Source of the DNA: Clostridia bacterium
GTDB lineage: Bacteria > Bacillota > Clostridia > RGIG6154
Length of the DNA: 10,385 nucleotides
Assembly: GCA_017523005.1 (NCBI GenBank)
Contig: JAFWXG010000008.1
Span: 1 to 10,385 of the forward strand
Direction: 5' to 3'
In this document: positions 1 to 6,864 of the stretch, in pieces
Layout of the letters: every line of letters starts with the position of its first letter
How positions within the stretch are numbered: the stretch's first letter is position 1
Notes under the pieces: model-generated
Told to the model about the DNA's origin: nothing
What the model saw: only the letters and a program-made list of their open reading frames with translations
Database searches by the model: none
Made by a program: the position numbers and the translations under genes

Positions 1-423
1 CTGTCTCTGACCACCTGAAAGAGCCTTTGGTTTTCTGTCTAAAAGATGTGAAATATCAAGGATTCTTGCAGCTTCCTCAACTCGTTTTTTGATTTCATCT
101 TTAGGCATTTTCTTAAGCTTAAGACCAAAAGCCATGTTGTCAAATACTGACATATGAGGATAGAGTGCATAGTTCTGGAAAACCATTGCAATATCTCTGT
201 CTTTTGGTTCAACATCGTTAACCAAAACATCATCGATATAAAGTTCGCCGGCACTGATATCTTCAAGGCCTGCAATCATTCTTAAAGTTGTGGACTTACC
301 ACAGCCTGAAGGACCTACCAAAATAATAAATTCTTTATCTTGAATCTCTAAGTTGAAATCTTTAACGGCATTAAAACCATTAGAGTATGTTTTGTAAATG
401 TTTTTTAAAGTTAAACTTGACAT
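1..423 (-). CDS. Sugar-type ABC transporter ATP-binding protein (N-terminal 141 residues, cut by window edge)
   Basis: This is the ATPase of an ABC importer, which powers uptake of a sugar or related solute at the cytoplasmic face of the membrane. The first 141 codons are present and the gene continues off the left edge. Visible motifs are Walker A GPSGCGKST (residues 37-45), the Q-loop VFQNYALYPH (Q82) and the signature LSGGQRQ (135-141), right at the edge. The spacing and the phrase QNYALYPHMSVFDNMAFGLK are typical of the MalK/MsmK/UgpC family, which normally has about 360 residues with a C-terminal regulatory OB-fold. That part is not in view, so the substrate cannot be told. The ATG at 423 is preceded by AAAGGTG about 8 nt upstream. 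The gene lies 81 bp downstream of rsuA and has its own promoter. Family assignment is very sure; transported solute unknown. Confidence 0.95.
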   Translation of the reverse strand, partial: MSSLTLKNIYKTYSNGFNAVKDFNLEIQDKEFIILVGPSGCGKSTTLRMIAGLEDISAGELYIDDVLVNDVEPKDRDIAMVFQNYALYPHMSVFDNMAFGLKLKKMPKDEIKKRVEEAARILDISHLLDRKPKALSGGQRQ

Positions 424-456
424 AAGTTTCACACCTTTCTTGTTTTTGTACAAATA

Positions 457-485
457 ATTATAACATTTTTTTACATAAAAAACAA
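457..485 (-). promoter_or_regulatory. Probable sigma-A promoter of the ABC ATPase gene
   Basis: Read on the minus strand, TATAAT (457-462) lies 17 bp downstream of TTGTTT (480-485), a half-matching -35. Transcription would start about 25-30 nt before the ATG at 423. The 424-504 spacer is extremely A+T-rich and shows no clear hairpin terminator for rsuA, so read-through from the upstream operon remains possible. Confidence 0.55.
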
Positions 486-504
486 ACCTTTTTTTACACA
501 AAAT

Positions 505-1221
505 TTAATCTTCTTTTTGTGCATTTTGTATATCATCAATAGAAATCTCAATATAATCTCCTGTTTCAAGGTCAGGAGGGAGTGTTAGATTTCCCATTTT
601 TATGCGTTTTAAAAAAACAACTTCCTTTCCAACAGCGTGGAACATTCTTTTAACCTGATGGAATTTGCCTTCGCAGATTGTGACTTCAATTTCAGAAGTT
701 TCCCCGCTTTCTAAAATTTTGAGCGTAGCGGGAAGAGTTGGCTTGTCCTCGCCTATATCAAGACCTTCATTGAATTTTTGCACATCAATATCTGTTACAA
801 CGCCTTTAATTTTAGCATAATAGGTCTTGTCGACATGTTTTTTCGGAGCTAAAAGATTGTGTGCTAAAGGGCCGTCGTTGGTTATAAGCAAAAGACCTTC
901 GGTGTCAATATCGAGTCTTCCGACGGGGAAAGGAGAATAGCTTTTCAAATCGTCGTCAAGCAGGTCGATTACGGTTTTTGTTCTGCCCTTTTCTGTAGAA
1001 GAAATAACCCCTTGGGGTTTGTTCATCAAAACATAAATAAATTCGCGGTAAGAGATTTTATTTCCGTCAACAAAAATGTCCTCAGGATTTGCTTTGAATG
1101 AGCTGTCTGTCACGGCTTTTCCGTTAACTGACACTCTACCGCCTAAGATAAGCTTTTTAACATCTTTACGGCTCCCGAAACCGCTTTTGGATAGGATTTT
1201 ATCCAGCCTTAAACCTGCCAT
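505..1221 (-). CDS. rsuA: 16S rRNA pseudouridine synthase, RsuA family
   Basis: This enzyme isomerises a uridine in 16S rRNA (U516 in E. coli numbering) to pseudouridine during small-subunit assembly. The 238-residue protein has the usual family length. An S4 RNA-binding domain occupies about residues 3-50 (LRLDKILSKSGFGSRKDVKK), followed by the catalytic domain with motif PVGRLDIDTEGLLLITNDG, in which D104 is the expected nucleophile. The motif GKFHQVKRMF (185-194) and the tail LKRIKMGNLTLP, followed by DLETGDYIEI, fit RsuA better than RluB or RluF. The ATG at 1221 overlaps the end of the upstream 53-codon gene by 13 nt; AGAGG lies about 10 nt before it, inside that gene, so translation is probably coupled. 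It is the last gene of the leftward cluster. Family very sure; RsuA rather than a close paralogue fairly sure. Confidence 0.93.
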   Translation of the reverse strand: MAGLRLDKILSKSGFGSRKDVKKLILGGRVSVNGKAVTDSSFKANPEDIFVDGNKISYREFIYVLMNKPQGVISSTEKGRTKTVIDLLDDDLKSYSPFPVGRLDIDTEGLLLITNDGPLAHNLLAPKKHVDKTYYAKIKGVVTDIDVQKFNEGLDIGEDKPTLPATLKILESGETSEIEVTICEGKFHQVKRMFHAVGKEVVFLKRIKMGNLTLPPDLETGDYIEISIDDIQNAQKED

Positions 1222-1370
1222 GCCATGATTTCCTCTCTGTAATCTACATTTTTTGGTGCGGTATCGGTTGGTGTATCAAAGAACCAAATCCCGCCCACAA
1301 TTAAAAATATCAACAATATAATCCAGCTTGCAATTTTAATACCTTTCATTCTAAAGGAATAAATAAACAT
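1209..1370 (-). CDS. Small single-pass membrane protein (53 residues), unknown function
   Basis: This short gene starts MFIYSFRMKGIKIASW and carries one strongly hydrophobic helix at about residues 13-31 (IASWIILLIFLIVGGIWFF). A polar tail with DTPTDTAPKNVDYREE follows, and the protein ends MAWQV. The pattern suggests an inner-membrane anchor with the C-terminal tail outside, but I do not recognise a family. AAAAGGGGGCG sits 9 nt before the ATG at 1370 and makes a good ribosome binding site; an in-frame ATG seven codons later is a less likely start. The stop lies 13 nt inside rsuA, so the two are probably translated together. The ribosome binding site is part of a hairpin (1374-1413). Protein-coding status rests on the site, the membrane helix and the overlap with rsuA. 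Confidence 0.7.
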   Translation of the reverse strand: MFIYSFRMKGIKIASWIILLIFLIVGGIWFFDTPTDTAPKNVDYREEIMAWQV

Positions 1371-1373
1371 TTT

Positions 1374-1413
1374 AAAACGCCCCCTTTTTTATATCTATTC
1401 GGGAGGGCGTTTT
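1374..1413 (-). terminator. Hairpin between coaX and the 53-codon gene: terminator-like or RBS-masking
   Basis: AAAACGCCC (1374-1382) and GGGCGTTTT (1405-1413) form a perfect 9-bp stem around a 22-nt loop, starting just after the coaX stop at 1418-1420. On the minus strand the right-hand arm contains the GGGGGCG ribosome binding site of the small gene. There is no long U-run after the stem (only the TTTT inside it), so termination may be partial. It could act as an attenuator between coaX and rsuA, or hide the ribosome binding site. On the plus strand it would be followed by TTTTTATAT, a possible stop for opposite transcription. Confidence 0.5.
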
Positions 1414-1417
1414 TATA

Positions 1418-2185
1418 TCACTCTTTATTTTGCTCGTACAAATACATAAGACCGCGGAGCATAATTTCGTCGTCATATATAATTTCGTGGGTACAGTGCG
1501 GAACAATGGTCTTTGCAAGACCGCCTGTCGCAAGCACAGTAGCTTTTGCGTCAATTTCCTTTTCGATTTTGTCGATAAGACCGTCAATCATAGATGCGTT
1601 GCCGTAAATAATACCGCTTTGCATACATTCTGCGGTGTGCCGTCCTACCACATGGCTTGGTGCGTCAAGACTGATAGACGGAAGCTGTGAAGCCTCTTTA
1701 GATAATGCTTCCATAGAAATTTTAATACCCGGTGCGATTATACAGCCTAAAAAGTAGCCTTCTTTATCAATTACCGAAACTGTTGTAGCAGTTCCCATAT
1801 CAATTATAATTAAGGGTGGCTCATGTTCTTTAAGTGCTGCAACTGCAGCTACAATTAAGTCGTTACCGAGTTCTGACGGATTATCACTTCTTACCTTCAG
1901 TCCGTGATTTGCTAAAATATTTGCCTCTAAGGTTTTGTGACCTGTTATAAATGTCAAAGCATTTTTAACGGCGTTTGTGATAGGCGGAACAACAGACGAT
2001 ACGATTGTTCCTGAAATTTTGTTAAGGTCAATGCCGTAAACATCTAAAATGTGCTTGAAAGTAACGGTGTATTCTGCCTCGGTTTTGTGTTTGTCGGTAG
2101 AAATACGGCATTCAAAGTACACGCCGTTCTCATCAATACAGCCCATTACAATGTTAGTGTTGCCTATATCAACTGCAAGTATCAT
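1418..2185 (-). CDS. coaX: Type III pantothenate kinase
   Basis: CoaX phosphorylates pantothenate to 4'-phosphopantothenate, the first step of coenzyme A synthesis in the cytoplasm. The protein has 255 residues, the normal length. It shows the ASKHA-fold phosphate-binding start MILAVDIGNTNIVMG (D6, N9), the motif GNDLIVAAVAA with the likely catalytic D109 (usually GADR in relatives, here GNDL), the adenosine-side motif IIIDMGTATTVSVID (127-140), APGIKISMEAL (151-161) and ATGGLA (219-224). Type III enzymes typically need a monovalent cation and are not inhibited by CoA. AGGAGA precedes the ATG at 2185 by 5 nt. The gene follows a vitamin-type ECF S component by 15 nt, which ties kinase and import of the same vitamin together. 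Confidence 0.96.
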   Translation of the reverse strand: MILAVDIGNTNIVMGCIDENGVYFECRISTDKHKTEAEYTVTFKHILDVYGIDLNKISGTIVSSVVPPITNAVKNALTFITGHKTLEANILANHGLKVRSDNPSELGNDLIVAAVAALKEHEPPLIIIDMGTATTVSVIDKEGYFLGCIIAPGIKISMEALSKEASQLPSISLDAPSHVVGRHTAECMQSGIIYGNASMIDGLIDKIEKEIDAKATVLATGGLAKTIVPHCTHEIIYDDEIMLRGLMYLYEQNKE

Positions 2186-2200
2186 AATGTTCTCCTATCT

Positions 2201-2785
2201 TTATTTCTTTGTAACAGCCTTAACTAAAGTGTTGATTGCAGGGGAAACAATGGCATTTACTGCAAATTCAGCAATAAAGTTTATTCCCGCACACACAACA
2301 ACTAAAAAGTATGTAAGACTTGCACCGCCTGTCATTTGGGATAACGGTTCGCTGAGTAAAAACAAACCGCCTAAAATGAATATGCCTGTGTTGATAATAG
2401 GCGCTGCCATAGATGCTAAAACAGACGCGAGCAAAGTGCTTTTATTTTTAAGGAGTTTGTAAACAAGACCTGCTCCCGCACCTGCTAAAATTGCCTTTCC
2501 AAGGCAAAGTAAAGAGGTTGCAAAAGGATTGCTTACAAATAAAACATTTGTAAAGGGGTCAGTTCCCGAAACACCGCTCCAAAGGGTAATGGCACCGAAA
2601 ACAAATCCCAAAAACGCACCGCCTCTTATACCTGTCAGGATACCGCCTAAAACGATTGGAATGAGCACAAGACTTATGCTTGTTGCACCAATTTTAATAA
2701 AGCTACCCATAAATTGAAACAAGATAACAATTGCGGTGAGTACCGAAAGCAAAGTAAGTTTTTTAACATTAGTCATTTTTTCCAT
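2201..2785 (-). CDS. panT: ECF transporter substrate-binding (S) component, probably for pantothenate
   Basis: This is a 194-residue integral membrane protein with about six helices (roughly residues 10-31, 35-53, 54-71, 85-108, 116-144 and 155-188). It matches the S components of energy-coupling factor importers, which capture a vitamin and dock on a shared EcfA-A'-T module. The N-terminal KKLTLLSVLTAIVILFQF and the segment LVLIPIVLGGILTGIRGGAFLGFVFG are typical of this group. Specificity is inferred only from position: the next gene, 15 nt on, is pantothenate kinase, an arrangement expected for PanT-type subunits. No ECF ATPase or T component is seen nearby, as is usual for group II systems. 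AAAGG lies 10 nt before the ATG at 2785; an in-frame ATG three codons later is possible. Family sure, substrate likely. Confidence 0.85.
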   Translation of the reverse strand: MEKMTNVKKLTLLSVLTAIVILFQFMGSFIKIGATSISLVLIPIVLGGILTGIRGGAFLGFVFGAITLWSGVSGTDPFTNVLFVSNPFATSLLCLGKAILAGAGAGLVYKLLKNKSTLLASVLASMAAPIINTGIFILGGLFLLSEPLSQMTGGASLTYFLVVVCAGINFIAEFAVNAIVSPAINTLVKAVTKK

Positions 2786-2804
2786 GATGAAACAACCTTT
2801 CGTT

Positions 2805-3245
2805 TTAGTTTTTAGTCCATGAGCTTAAGAGTTTTGAGCAAAAGTCTGCAAAATGTCTTACAGGAATGTTCAGCTTGTTAGAAATGCGGGAAAAGCCAAA
2901 AAGGATAAGAGCATAAACAATGGCAAAGGTTATTGCAAGATACAAAAGTGTTTTTGCCTCCAGAGCAATTCCGTACATCAGATTAAACACGATTACATCA
3001 AGCACAAACCATAACACACCATGCAAAATACCTTTAGCATAAAGCTTGGAGGTATATCCGAAAACAAAATTTATAAACCATGGCACGATTACGGTAATTA
3101 ACAAAAACAAAGTGTTTTTGTTGTTTATTTCAAACATATTATCGAGGAATGCACCTATAATCAACCAGAGTGTCATACAAAGACCAAAACAGAACAATAC
3201 ACCTGACACAAAGTTAAAAATATTTTGTATTTGTTTTTTCTGCAT
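2805..3245 (-). CDS. Four-helix membrane protein, unknown function
   Basis: The 146-residue product has four predicted membrane helices at about 11-34, 45-64, 72-94 and 99-119. The N-terminus is short and lysine-rich (MQKKQ), and the C-terminal tail of about 25 residues is polar and basic. I do not recognise a family or any catalytic motif. Its ATG directly follows the stop codon of the dockerin-like gene (TAAATG), and its GGAGG lies inside that gene's last codons, so the two are translationally coupled. This suggests, but does not prove, a shared job at the envelope. It lies 19 bp before the ECF subunit gene, in the same probable transcript. Confidence 0.85.
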   Translation of the reverse strand: MQKKQIQNIFNFVSGVLFCFGLCMTLWLIIGAFLDNMFEINNKNTLFLLITVIVPWFINFVFGYTSKLYAKGILHGVLWFVLDVIVFNLMYGIALEAKTLLYLAITFAIVYALILFGFSRISNKLNIPVRHFADFCSKLLSSWTKN

Positions 3246-4013
3246 TTATTCCTCCACAAATCTGCCGTAGTTGTTAATCATGGCAGAAAGGTCAGAAGCG
3301 CCTACAGTACCGTCGCCGTTTAAGTCAACAGCGCTTGATGACGAAGAATAATCTTCAAGAAGTAATGTAAGGTCTGATAAATTGATAACATTGTCCTGTG
3401 TGATATCTCCTGCATACATTTCAATTTCATCTACAGCAGTGGGAATTCCCTCATAATTGACTGTAACAACAGCAGGAAGGAACAATGGTTTTTTAATAAC
3501 CAAAGTATATGTGCCCTCGTCGAGAGAAGAAAGATTAAAATCTGAAGAGAAAGCTTCTGTTTTTATTGTAGCTCCTGTTGAGTCTTTTAATGTTACGGTT
3601 GCGCCTGAAACACCTGTAAATCCGTTAAAGTCAACAGAACCTAAAATTGCATCGGTAATTTCTAAAACACCGCCATCTAAAATTGTGGTTGAAGATGTAG
3701 CACCGATACGAACCTTGTATTTTTTTGCACCTGAAATGTTTATTTTAGGAACATAGTTTAAAAATTCAAAATAGCCGTTTGAGTTGGCGATTGTCTGGTC
3801 GATATACATGATTGAATCAACCGAGATAGTATCCCCGTCAGTTACCAGCAAGGATACAAAGCCGTTGGCATTTGCAGTAACTGTACCTGAAGTTGTAAAA
3901 TACTGATTGCCGTTTTCGGTTTTGATGTATTCTGATGTGATTTCGTCGGCTGAAACTGTCACAAACAGCATCAATACACACAGAAGAATTGTTGCGAATA
4001 ACTTCATTTTCAT
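3246..4013 (-). CDS. Secreted protein with carboxypeptidase-regulatory-like region and C-terminal dockerin-like repeats
   Basis: The 255-residue product starts with a signal peptide (MKMKLFATILLCVLMLFVTVSA, cleavage probably after A22). Residues about 25-120 are beta-rich and unrecognised. Residues about 121-195 (GSVDFNGFTGVSGATVTLKD, EGTYTLVI) look like a carboxypeptidase-regulatory-like or Ig-like domain. Residues 201-250 hold two EF-hand-like dockerin repeats. The first has D203, T205, D207, N211 and D214 in calcium-loop positions. The second is the better one, with D230, N232, D234 and D241 in DLNGDGTVGASD. Dockerins bind cohesin domains. There is no catalytic domain, so it is not an ordinary cellulosomal enzyme. 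GAGG lies 8 nt before the ATG at 4013. The gene is 21 nt after one for a cohesin-like secreted protein, a likely but untested partner. Confidence 0.85.
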   Translation of the reverse strand: MKMKLFATILLCVLMLFVTVSADEITSEYIKTENGNQYFTTSGTVTANANGFVSLLVTDGDTISVDSIMYIDQTIANSNGYFEFLNYVPKINISGAKKYKVRIGATSSTTILDGGVLEITDAILGSVDFNGFTGVSGATVTLKDSTGATIKTEAFSSDFNLSSLDEGTYTLVIKKPLFLPAVVTVNYEGIPTAVDEIEMYAGDITQDNVINLSDLTLLLEDYSSSSSAVDLNGDGTVGASDLSAMINNYGRFVEE

Positions 4014-4034
4014 TTTAAAAGCCTCTTTTCTTTA

Positions 4035-5168
4035 TTAAATCATGTCGCGAACGAACGGGGACATAATGATAAGTGCATCATTTAAAAGTTCTTTTTCTGT
4101 TATATTTTCGGTGTTCCACGGATTGTCAAGCGGAGAAATTACTATACATGACTTGCTTTCAATCCAACAAACATCTTTTTGGAAAGCTTCTGCGACCGCA
4201 CGAAGCGGAACAAATGTTCTTGCCTCGTTTAATGTAGCAGGGCAGTCAAGCGGATATGAAACACCGCCTTTTGAGTAAGAATTTTCGCCTATTATAAAGA
4301 TAAGCTCTGTATCGGAGGAACTAAGAGTAACTGTCTGTGTTTCCTCCTGCCATGAAACTTTAAGTCCAAGACTTTCTGCAATAAATCTTAAAGGAATAAG
4401 TGTTCTGTCGTTTAAAGTAAATGGAACAACATTTTTATTTAAAGGGTCTATGTGGCACAAAACACCGTCTTTTGTTGCGGCATAGTTACCAATCTGGAGA
4501 ATAAGAGTATCTTTTATTCTCTCGGTTCTTTTTGTCAAGTTGTCTTCAGGGGTTTTTGTTCCCTCAACAAAATAAGAAATAAAATCTTCCTGTTTTTCGG
4601 TCTTAACCTCGGCAGTAAAGGGCAGTTCACGACCCCCTTGAGCCATGGTTACGCCGTTTGGAACGCTTTCTGCAAAGTTTTCAGCATTTTTTGTTGCAAA
4701 ACAGATTTTTGCATCTCCGTCTTTTATTTTGTTAAAAGAAATTGAAGCAAGAGTAACACCGTTGTTGTCTGCTGAAACGGCATAGTTCTCTGATACATTC
4801 TTATTAGGAACAGGCTGACTTAAATTTGTCATACCCGAGATAAAGAGCAATCCTTTTTCTGAATCAGCTGTTGCTTTTACCAAAGACAGCAAGTTAACAT
4901 CAAGTGAAGTACCGTCAGCCGAATTAGCCGTTTGACCGAAATTTTCTTTGATATAGTTTAAGTCAGGTGCAACAACATCTTTGTTGTATGAAATAACAGC
5001 GTCAAAAGCCTGAAAATCAATATCAAAAGCCTTTAAAACAGCCTCAATTTTACCTGATGAGTCGGGGGCCGATACATTTAGTGAAACTTTAGACTCGGTT
5101 TCAGCTAAAACAGGAAGGCTTAATAACAAAAAGCAAAAAGTAAGAAATATAGCAATACCTTTTCGCAT
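4035..5168 (-). CDS. Secreted protein with cohesin-like domain and copper-amine-oxidase-like stalk domain
   Basis: The 377-residue product has a signal peptide (residues 1-22, ...SLPVLA). Residues about 26-178 resemble a cohesin-like beta sandwich: FDAVISYNKDVVAP (55-68), then GLLFISGMTNLSQPVP (106-121), then GVTLASISFNKIKDGDAKICFAT (137-159). This matches the usual order of YDp-type strand, 'small differences' strand and l-F-kv strand. Residues about 218-346 contain two halves of a copper amine oxidase N-terminal (stalk) domain, with the hallmark phrases LIPLRFIAESLGLKVSW and FVPLRAVAEAFQKDVCW. Such domains are found on Gram-positive surfaces and often bind or stand off from the wall. It is the first gene after the promoter at 5214-5242. 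The stalk domain is confident; the cohesin call is moderate and rests on pattern only. Confidence 0.85.
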   Translation of the reverse strand: MRKGIAIFLTFCFLLLSLPVLAETESKVSLNVSAPDSSGKIEAVLKAFDIDFQAFDAVISYNKDVVAPDLNYIKENFGQTANSADGTSLDVNLLSLVKATADSEKGLLFISGMTNLSQPVPNKNVSENYAVSADNNGVTLASISFNKIKDGDAKICFATKNAENFAESVPNGVTMAQGGRELPFTAEVKTEKQEDFISYFVEGTKTPEDNLTKRTERIKDTLILQIGNYAATKDGVLCHIDPLNKNVVPFTLNDRTLIPLRFIAESLGLKVSWQEETQTVTLSSSDTELIFIIGENSYSKGGVSYPLDCPATLNEARTFVPLRAVAEAFQKDVCWIESKSCIVISPLDNPWNTENITEKELLNDALIIMSPFVRDMI

Positions 5169-5213
5169 AAATCCTAAACCTTTCTCTTAAAATATAAACA
5201 TCTCTACAGCATT

Positions 5214-5242
5214 ATTATAGTCTTAAATTGTAAAAAAGTCAA
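5214..5242 (-). promoter_or_regulatory. Sigma-A promoter of the leftward operon
   Basis: On the minus strand, TTGACT (5237-5242) and TATAAT (5214-5219) are separated by exactly 17 bp. Both are near consensus, so this should be a strong promoter. The transcript would start near 5207, about 40 nt before the ATG at 5168. No further convincing promoter was seen before coaX, so it may serve the cluster down to coaX or rsuA. Confidence 0.8.
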
Positions 5243-5251
5243 CACTTTTTC

Positions 5252-5280
5252 TTTACATCGGGATAAATCTGTATTATAAT
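5252..5280 (+). promoter_or_regulatory. Sigma-A promoter of the rodA-like gene
   Basis: TTTACA (5252-5257) and TATAAT (5275-5280) are spaced by 17 bp. The start would fall near 5287, giving a leader of about 23 nt before the ATG at 5310. Its -35 lies only 9 bp from the -35 of the opposite promoter, so the two RNA polymerase sites overlap and may compete. Confidence 0.8.
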
Positions 5281-5287
5281 ATAGGTA

Positions 5288-5299
5288 GTAAAATTTTAC
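5288..5299 (+). promoter_or_regulatory. 12-bp perfect palindrome at the transcription start of rodA
   Basis: GTAAAATTTTAC is a perfect palindrome placed just at the predicted transcription start and immediately before the GGAGG ribosome binding site (5300-5304). It could be an operator for a dimeric repressor, but such A+T palindromes arise by chance in this base composition. Confidence 0.25.
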
Positions 5300-5309
5300 G
5301 GAGGAATTT

Positions 5310-6401
5310 ATGCGATATTCTGCACGGGAAAAAACCGATACAAAACTGCTTACAGCATCAATTATTGCGTCACTTTATGGGTTGTTGCTCATAATAAGTG
5401 CGGTAAAAAGCAGTGATTCAAAAATGAATATTGTGGTACAGAGCATAGCGATAGCAATAGGAATTTTCTGTATGCTTGTGGTTTCCCGCATGGATTATCA
5501 GGTGTTGCTCACACTTAATAAAGCGGTGTTTGTTCTTTATATTCTGCTTTTGGTACTGGTACTTTTTATAGGTACGGGCGAGAGCGTGGGAACAGTTGGC
5601 TGGATTTCTTTAGGCCCTGTCAACATTCAGCCGTCAGAGTTTGCAAAGGTGGGCTTTATTTTAACATTCGCGTGTCATATAGCGAGTGTTCAAGACAAAA
5701 TAAACAACTTTAAAACAGTTCTTTTACTGTTATTGCATATATTAGCACCGCTTGGTCTTATTTTACTTCAGCCCGACTACGGTACAGGCATGGTGTTTAT
5801 TTTTATAAGTATAGTTATGCTCTTTTACGCAGGACTAAAATTGAGATATTTCTTTATTGCAGGAGGCACATTTGCTGTTGCATCTCCGCTTTTGTGGTTT
5901 TTTGTGCTTGACGAGTTCCAAAAAAACAGAATTCGAGTGTTTTTAAGTCCCGAATCTGACCCAATGGGAAGCGGATATAATGTAATTCAGTCAAAGCTTG
6001 CGGTGGGTGCAGGCGGATTTTTCGGCAAAGGACTTTTTAAAGGAACTCAAATCCAGATGGACTTTCTTCCAGGCAAGCATACCGACTTTATATTCGCAGT
6101 AGCGGGCGAAGAATTAGGTTTCTTAGGTTGCGTTGCCATAATTTTGCTTATGGGATTTATTATATTCCGTATTATAAAAGGTGCAAATCAGGTAAAGACT
6201 TCGGCTGGGGGTCTTATTTGTATGGGAGTTGCCGCTATGCTTATTTTCCAGGCTTTTGAAAATATCGGTATGTCTATTGGAATTATGCCTGTTACAGGAA
6301 TTCCGTTGCCGTTTTTCAGTTATGGAGGTTCGTCAATCATAACAACTTTCCTTGCGATGGGTCTTGTCCTTGCAATTTTAAGACAAAAAGAAAATTTTTA
6401 A
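5310..6401 (+). CDS. rodA: SEDS-family peptidoglycan glycosyltransferase, RodA/FtsW type
   Basis: This multi-pass membrane enzyme polymerises lipid II into glycan strands for wall elongation, working with a class B penicillin-binding protein. The 363-residue product has about ten hydrophobic helices. Key SEDS motifs are present: NIQPSEFAKVG (105-115), QPDYGTGMVF (154-163), FLPGKHTDFIFAVAGEELGF (252-271), where D259 is the expected catalytic aspartate, and PLPFFSYGGSS (332-342). The FLPxKHTDFIFA form and absence of long extensions favour RodA over FtsW; a sporulation SpoVE-like role cannot be ruled out. GGAGG lies 5 nt before the ATG at 5310. It stands alone between a divergent promoter region and ssrA, without mre or pbp neighbours in view. 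Confidence 0.93.
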   Translation: MRYSAREKTDTKLLTASIIASLYGLLLIISAVKSSDSKMNIVVQSIAIAIGIFCMLVVSRMDYQVLLTLNKAVFVLYILLLVLVLFIGTGESVGTVGWISLGPVNIQPSEFAKVGFILTFACHIASVQDKINNFKTVLLLLLHILAPLGLILLQPDYGTGMVFIFISIVMLFYAGLKLRYFFIAGGTFAVASPLLWFFVLDEFQKNRIRVFLSPESDPMGSGYNVIQSKLAVGAGGFFGKGLFKGTQIQMDFLPGKHTDFIFAVAGEELGFLGCVAIILLMGFIIFRIIKGANQVKTSAGGLICMGVAAMLIFQAFENIGMSIGIMPVTGIPLPFFSYGGSSIITTFLAMGLVLAILRQKENF

Positions 6402-6423
6402 CGAATTTGTAAGTATATTTCAG

Positions 6424-6452
6424 TTGACAAACAGGGTAAAATATAATAAACT
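6424..6452 (+). promoter_or_regulatory. Probable ssrA promoter
   Basis: A perfect TTGACA (6424-6429) is followed after 17 bp by TAAACT (6447-6452), giving a start near 6459 and a short precursor leader before the mature 5' end at 6470. A better-looking TATAAT at 6442-6447 is only 12 bp from TTGACA, too close to pair with it. Confidence 0.6.
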
Positions 6453-6469
6453 GTTGTTTGCGATTATAA

Positions 6470-6819
6470 GGGGGCGTAAAGGTTTCGACGGGGATTGTGA
6501 ACCCGACTAAGCAGGTAGTTGTGCGGAGCAACTTAAAAATCCGCAATTTTAAAATTAAACGCTAACAAAAATTTAGCTTACGCTGCCTAACTAAAGGCGG
6601 CCGTTCTCCTTCCGTTACCGTTGCGGAAATTGAGAGCGTCATCTAAACGGTGCACATGAATATACAAAGCTTTGAGTATATCACGACTAATGAAGCTACC
6701 GACAAGAGAGATTTGTTTGTGAAACTCTCTTTTAGGGAAATCTGATTCATAAACTAAACCTGTAGAAAGGTCGGTGGATCGGTTTTCGGACGGGAGTTCG
6801 ACTCTCCCCGCCTCCACCA
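6470..6819 (+). ncRNA. ssrA: Transfer-messenger RNA (tmRNA)
   Basis: This RNA rescues ribosomes stalled on broken mRNAs together with SmpB: it is charged with alanine, enters the A site, and then serves as template for a degradation tag. The 5' end GGGGGCG (6470-6476) pairs with CGCCTCC (6809-6815) to form a 7-bp acceptor stem. It includes G3-U70 (6472/6813), the identity element for alanyl-tRNA synthetase. The discriminator A6816 and encoded CCA (6817-6819) follow. The T arm is GGGAG-TTCGACT-CTCCC (6792-6808). The conserved 5' phrase GTAAAGGTTTCGACGGGG is present. The tag frame starts at 6561. Length is 350 nt, normal for a one-piece tmRNA. Confidence 0.97.
6561..6590 (+). other. tmRNA tag-peptide reading frame (ANKNLAYAA, stop)
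   Basis: From the resume codon GCT at 6561 the tag reads ANKNLAYAA and ends at TAA (6588-6590), with a second in-phase-independent TAA just after. The ending YAA/AA is the usual signal for ClpXP-type proteases. Nine residues with a lysine at position 3 (where Asp or Glu is common) is slightly unusual. The resume codon is assigned from the AAACGCTAAC context. Confidence 0.88.
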
Positions 6820-6820
6820 A

Positions 6821-6864
6821 AAAGAACCGACAATTTATCGCAAGATAGGTTGTCGGTTCTTTTT
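6821..6864 (+). terminator. Intrinsic terminator of ssrA
   Basis: AAAGAACCGACAA (6821-6833) pairs perfectly with TTGTCGGTTCTTT (6850-6862). Two G-U pairs and TATC/GATA continue the stem to a GCAA tetraloop (6840-6843), giving about 19 bp in all, followed by a U-run to 6864. It begins one base after the mature CCA end. Confidence 0.95.

Noticed and set aside
6429..6447. TTGACA with TATAAT at 6442-6447 as the ssrA promoter
   Set aside because: The spacer is only 12 bp, too short for sigma-A; TAAACT at 6447-6452 gives 17 bp.
6587..6820. 77-codon open frame on the minus strand
   Set aside because: It is the antisense of tmRNA, a common false gene call; all conserved tmRNA elements are on the plus strand.
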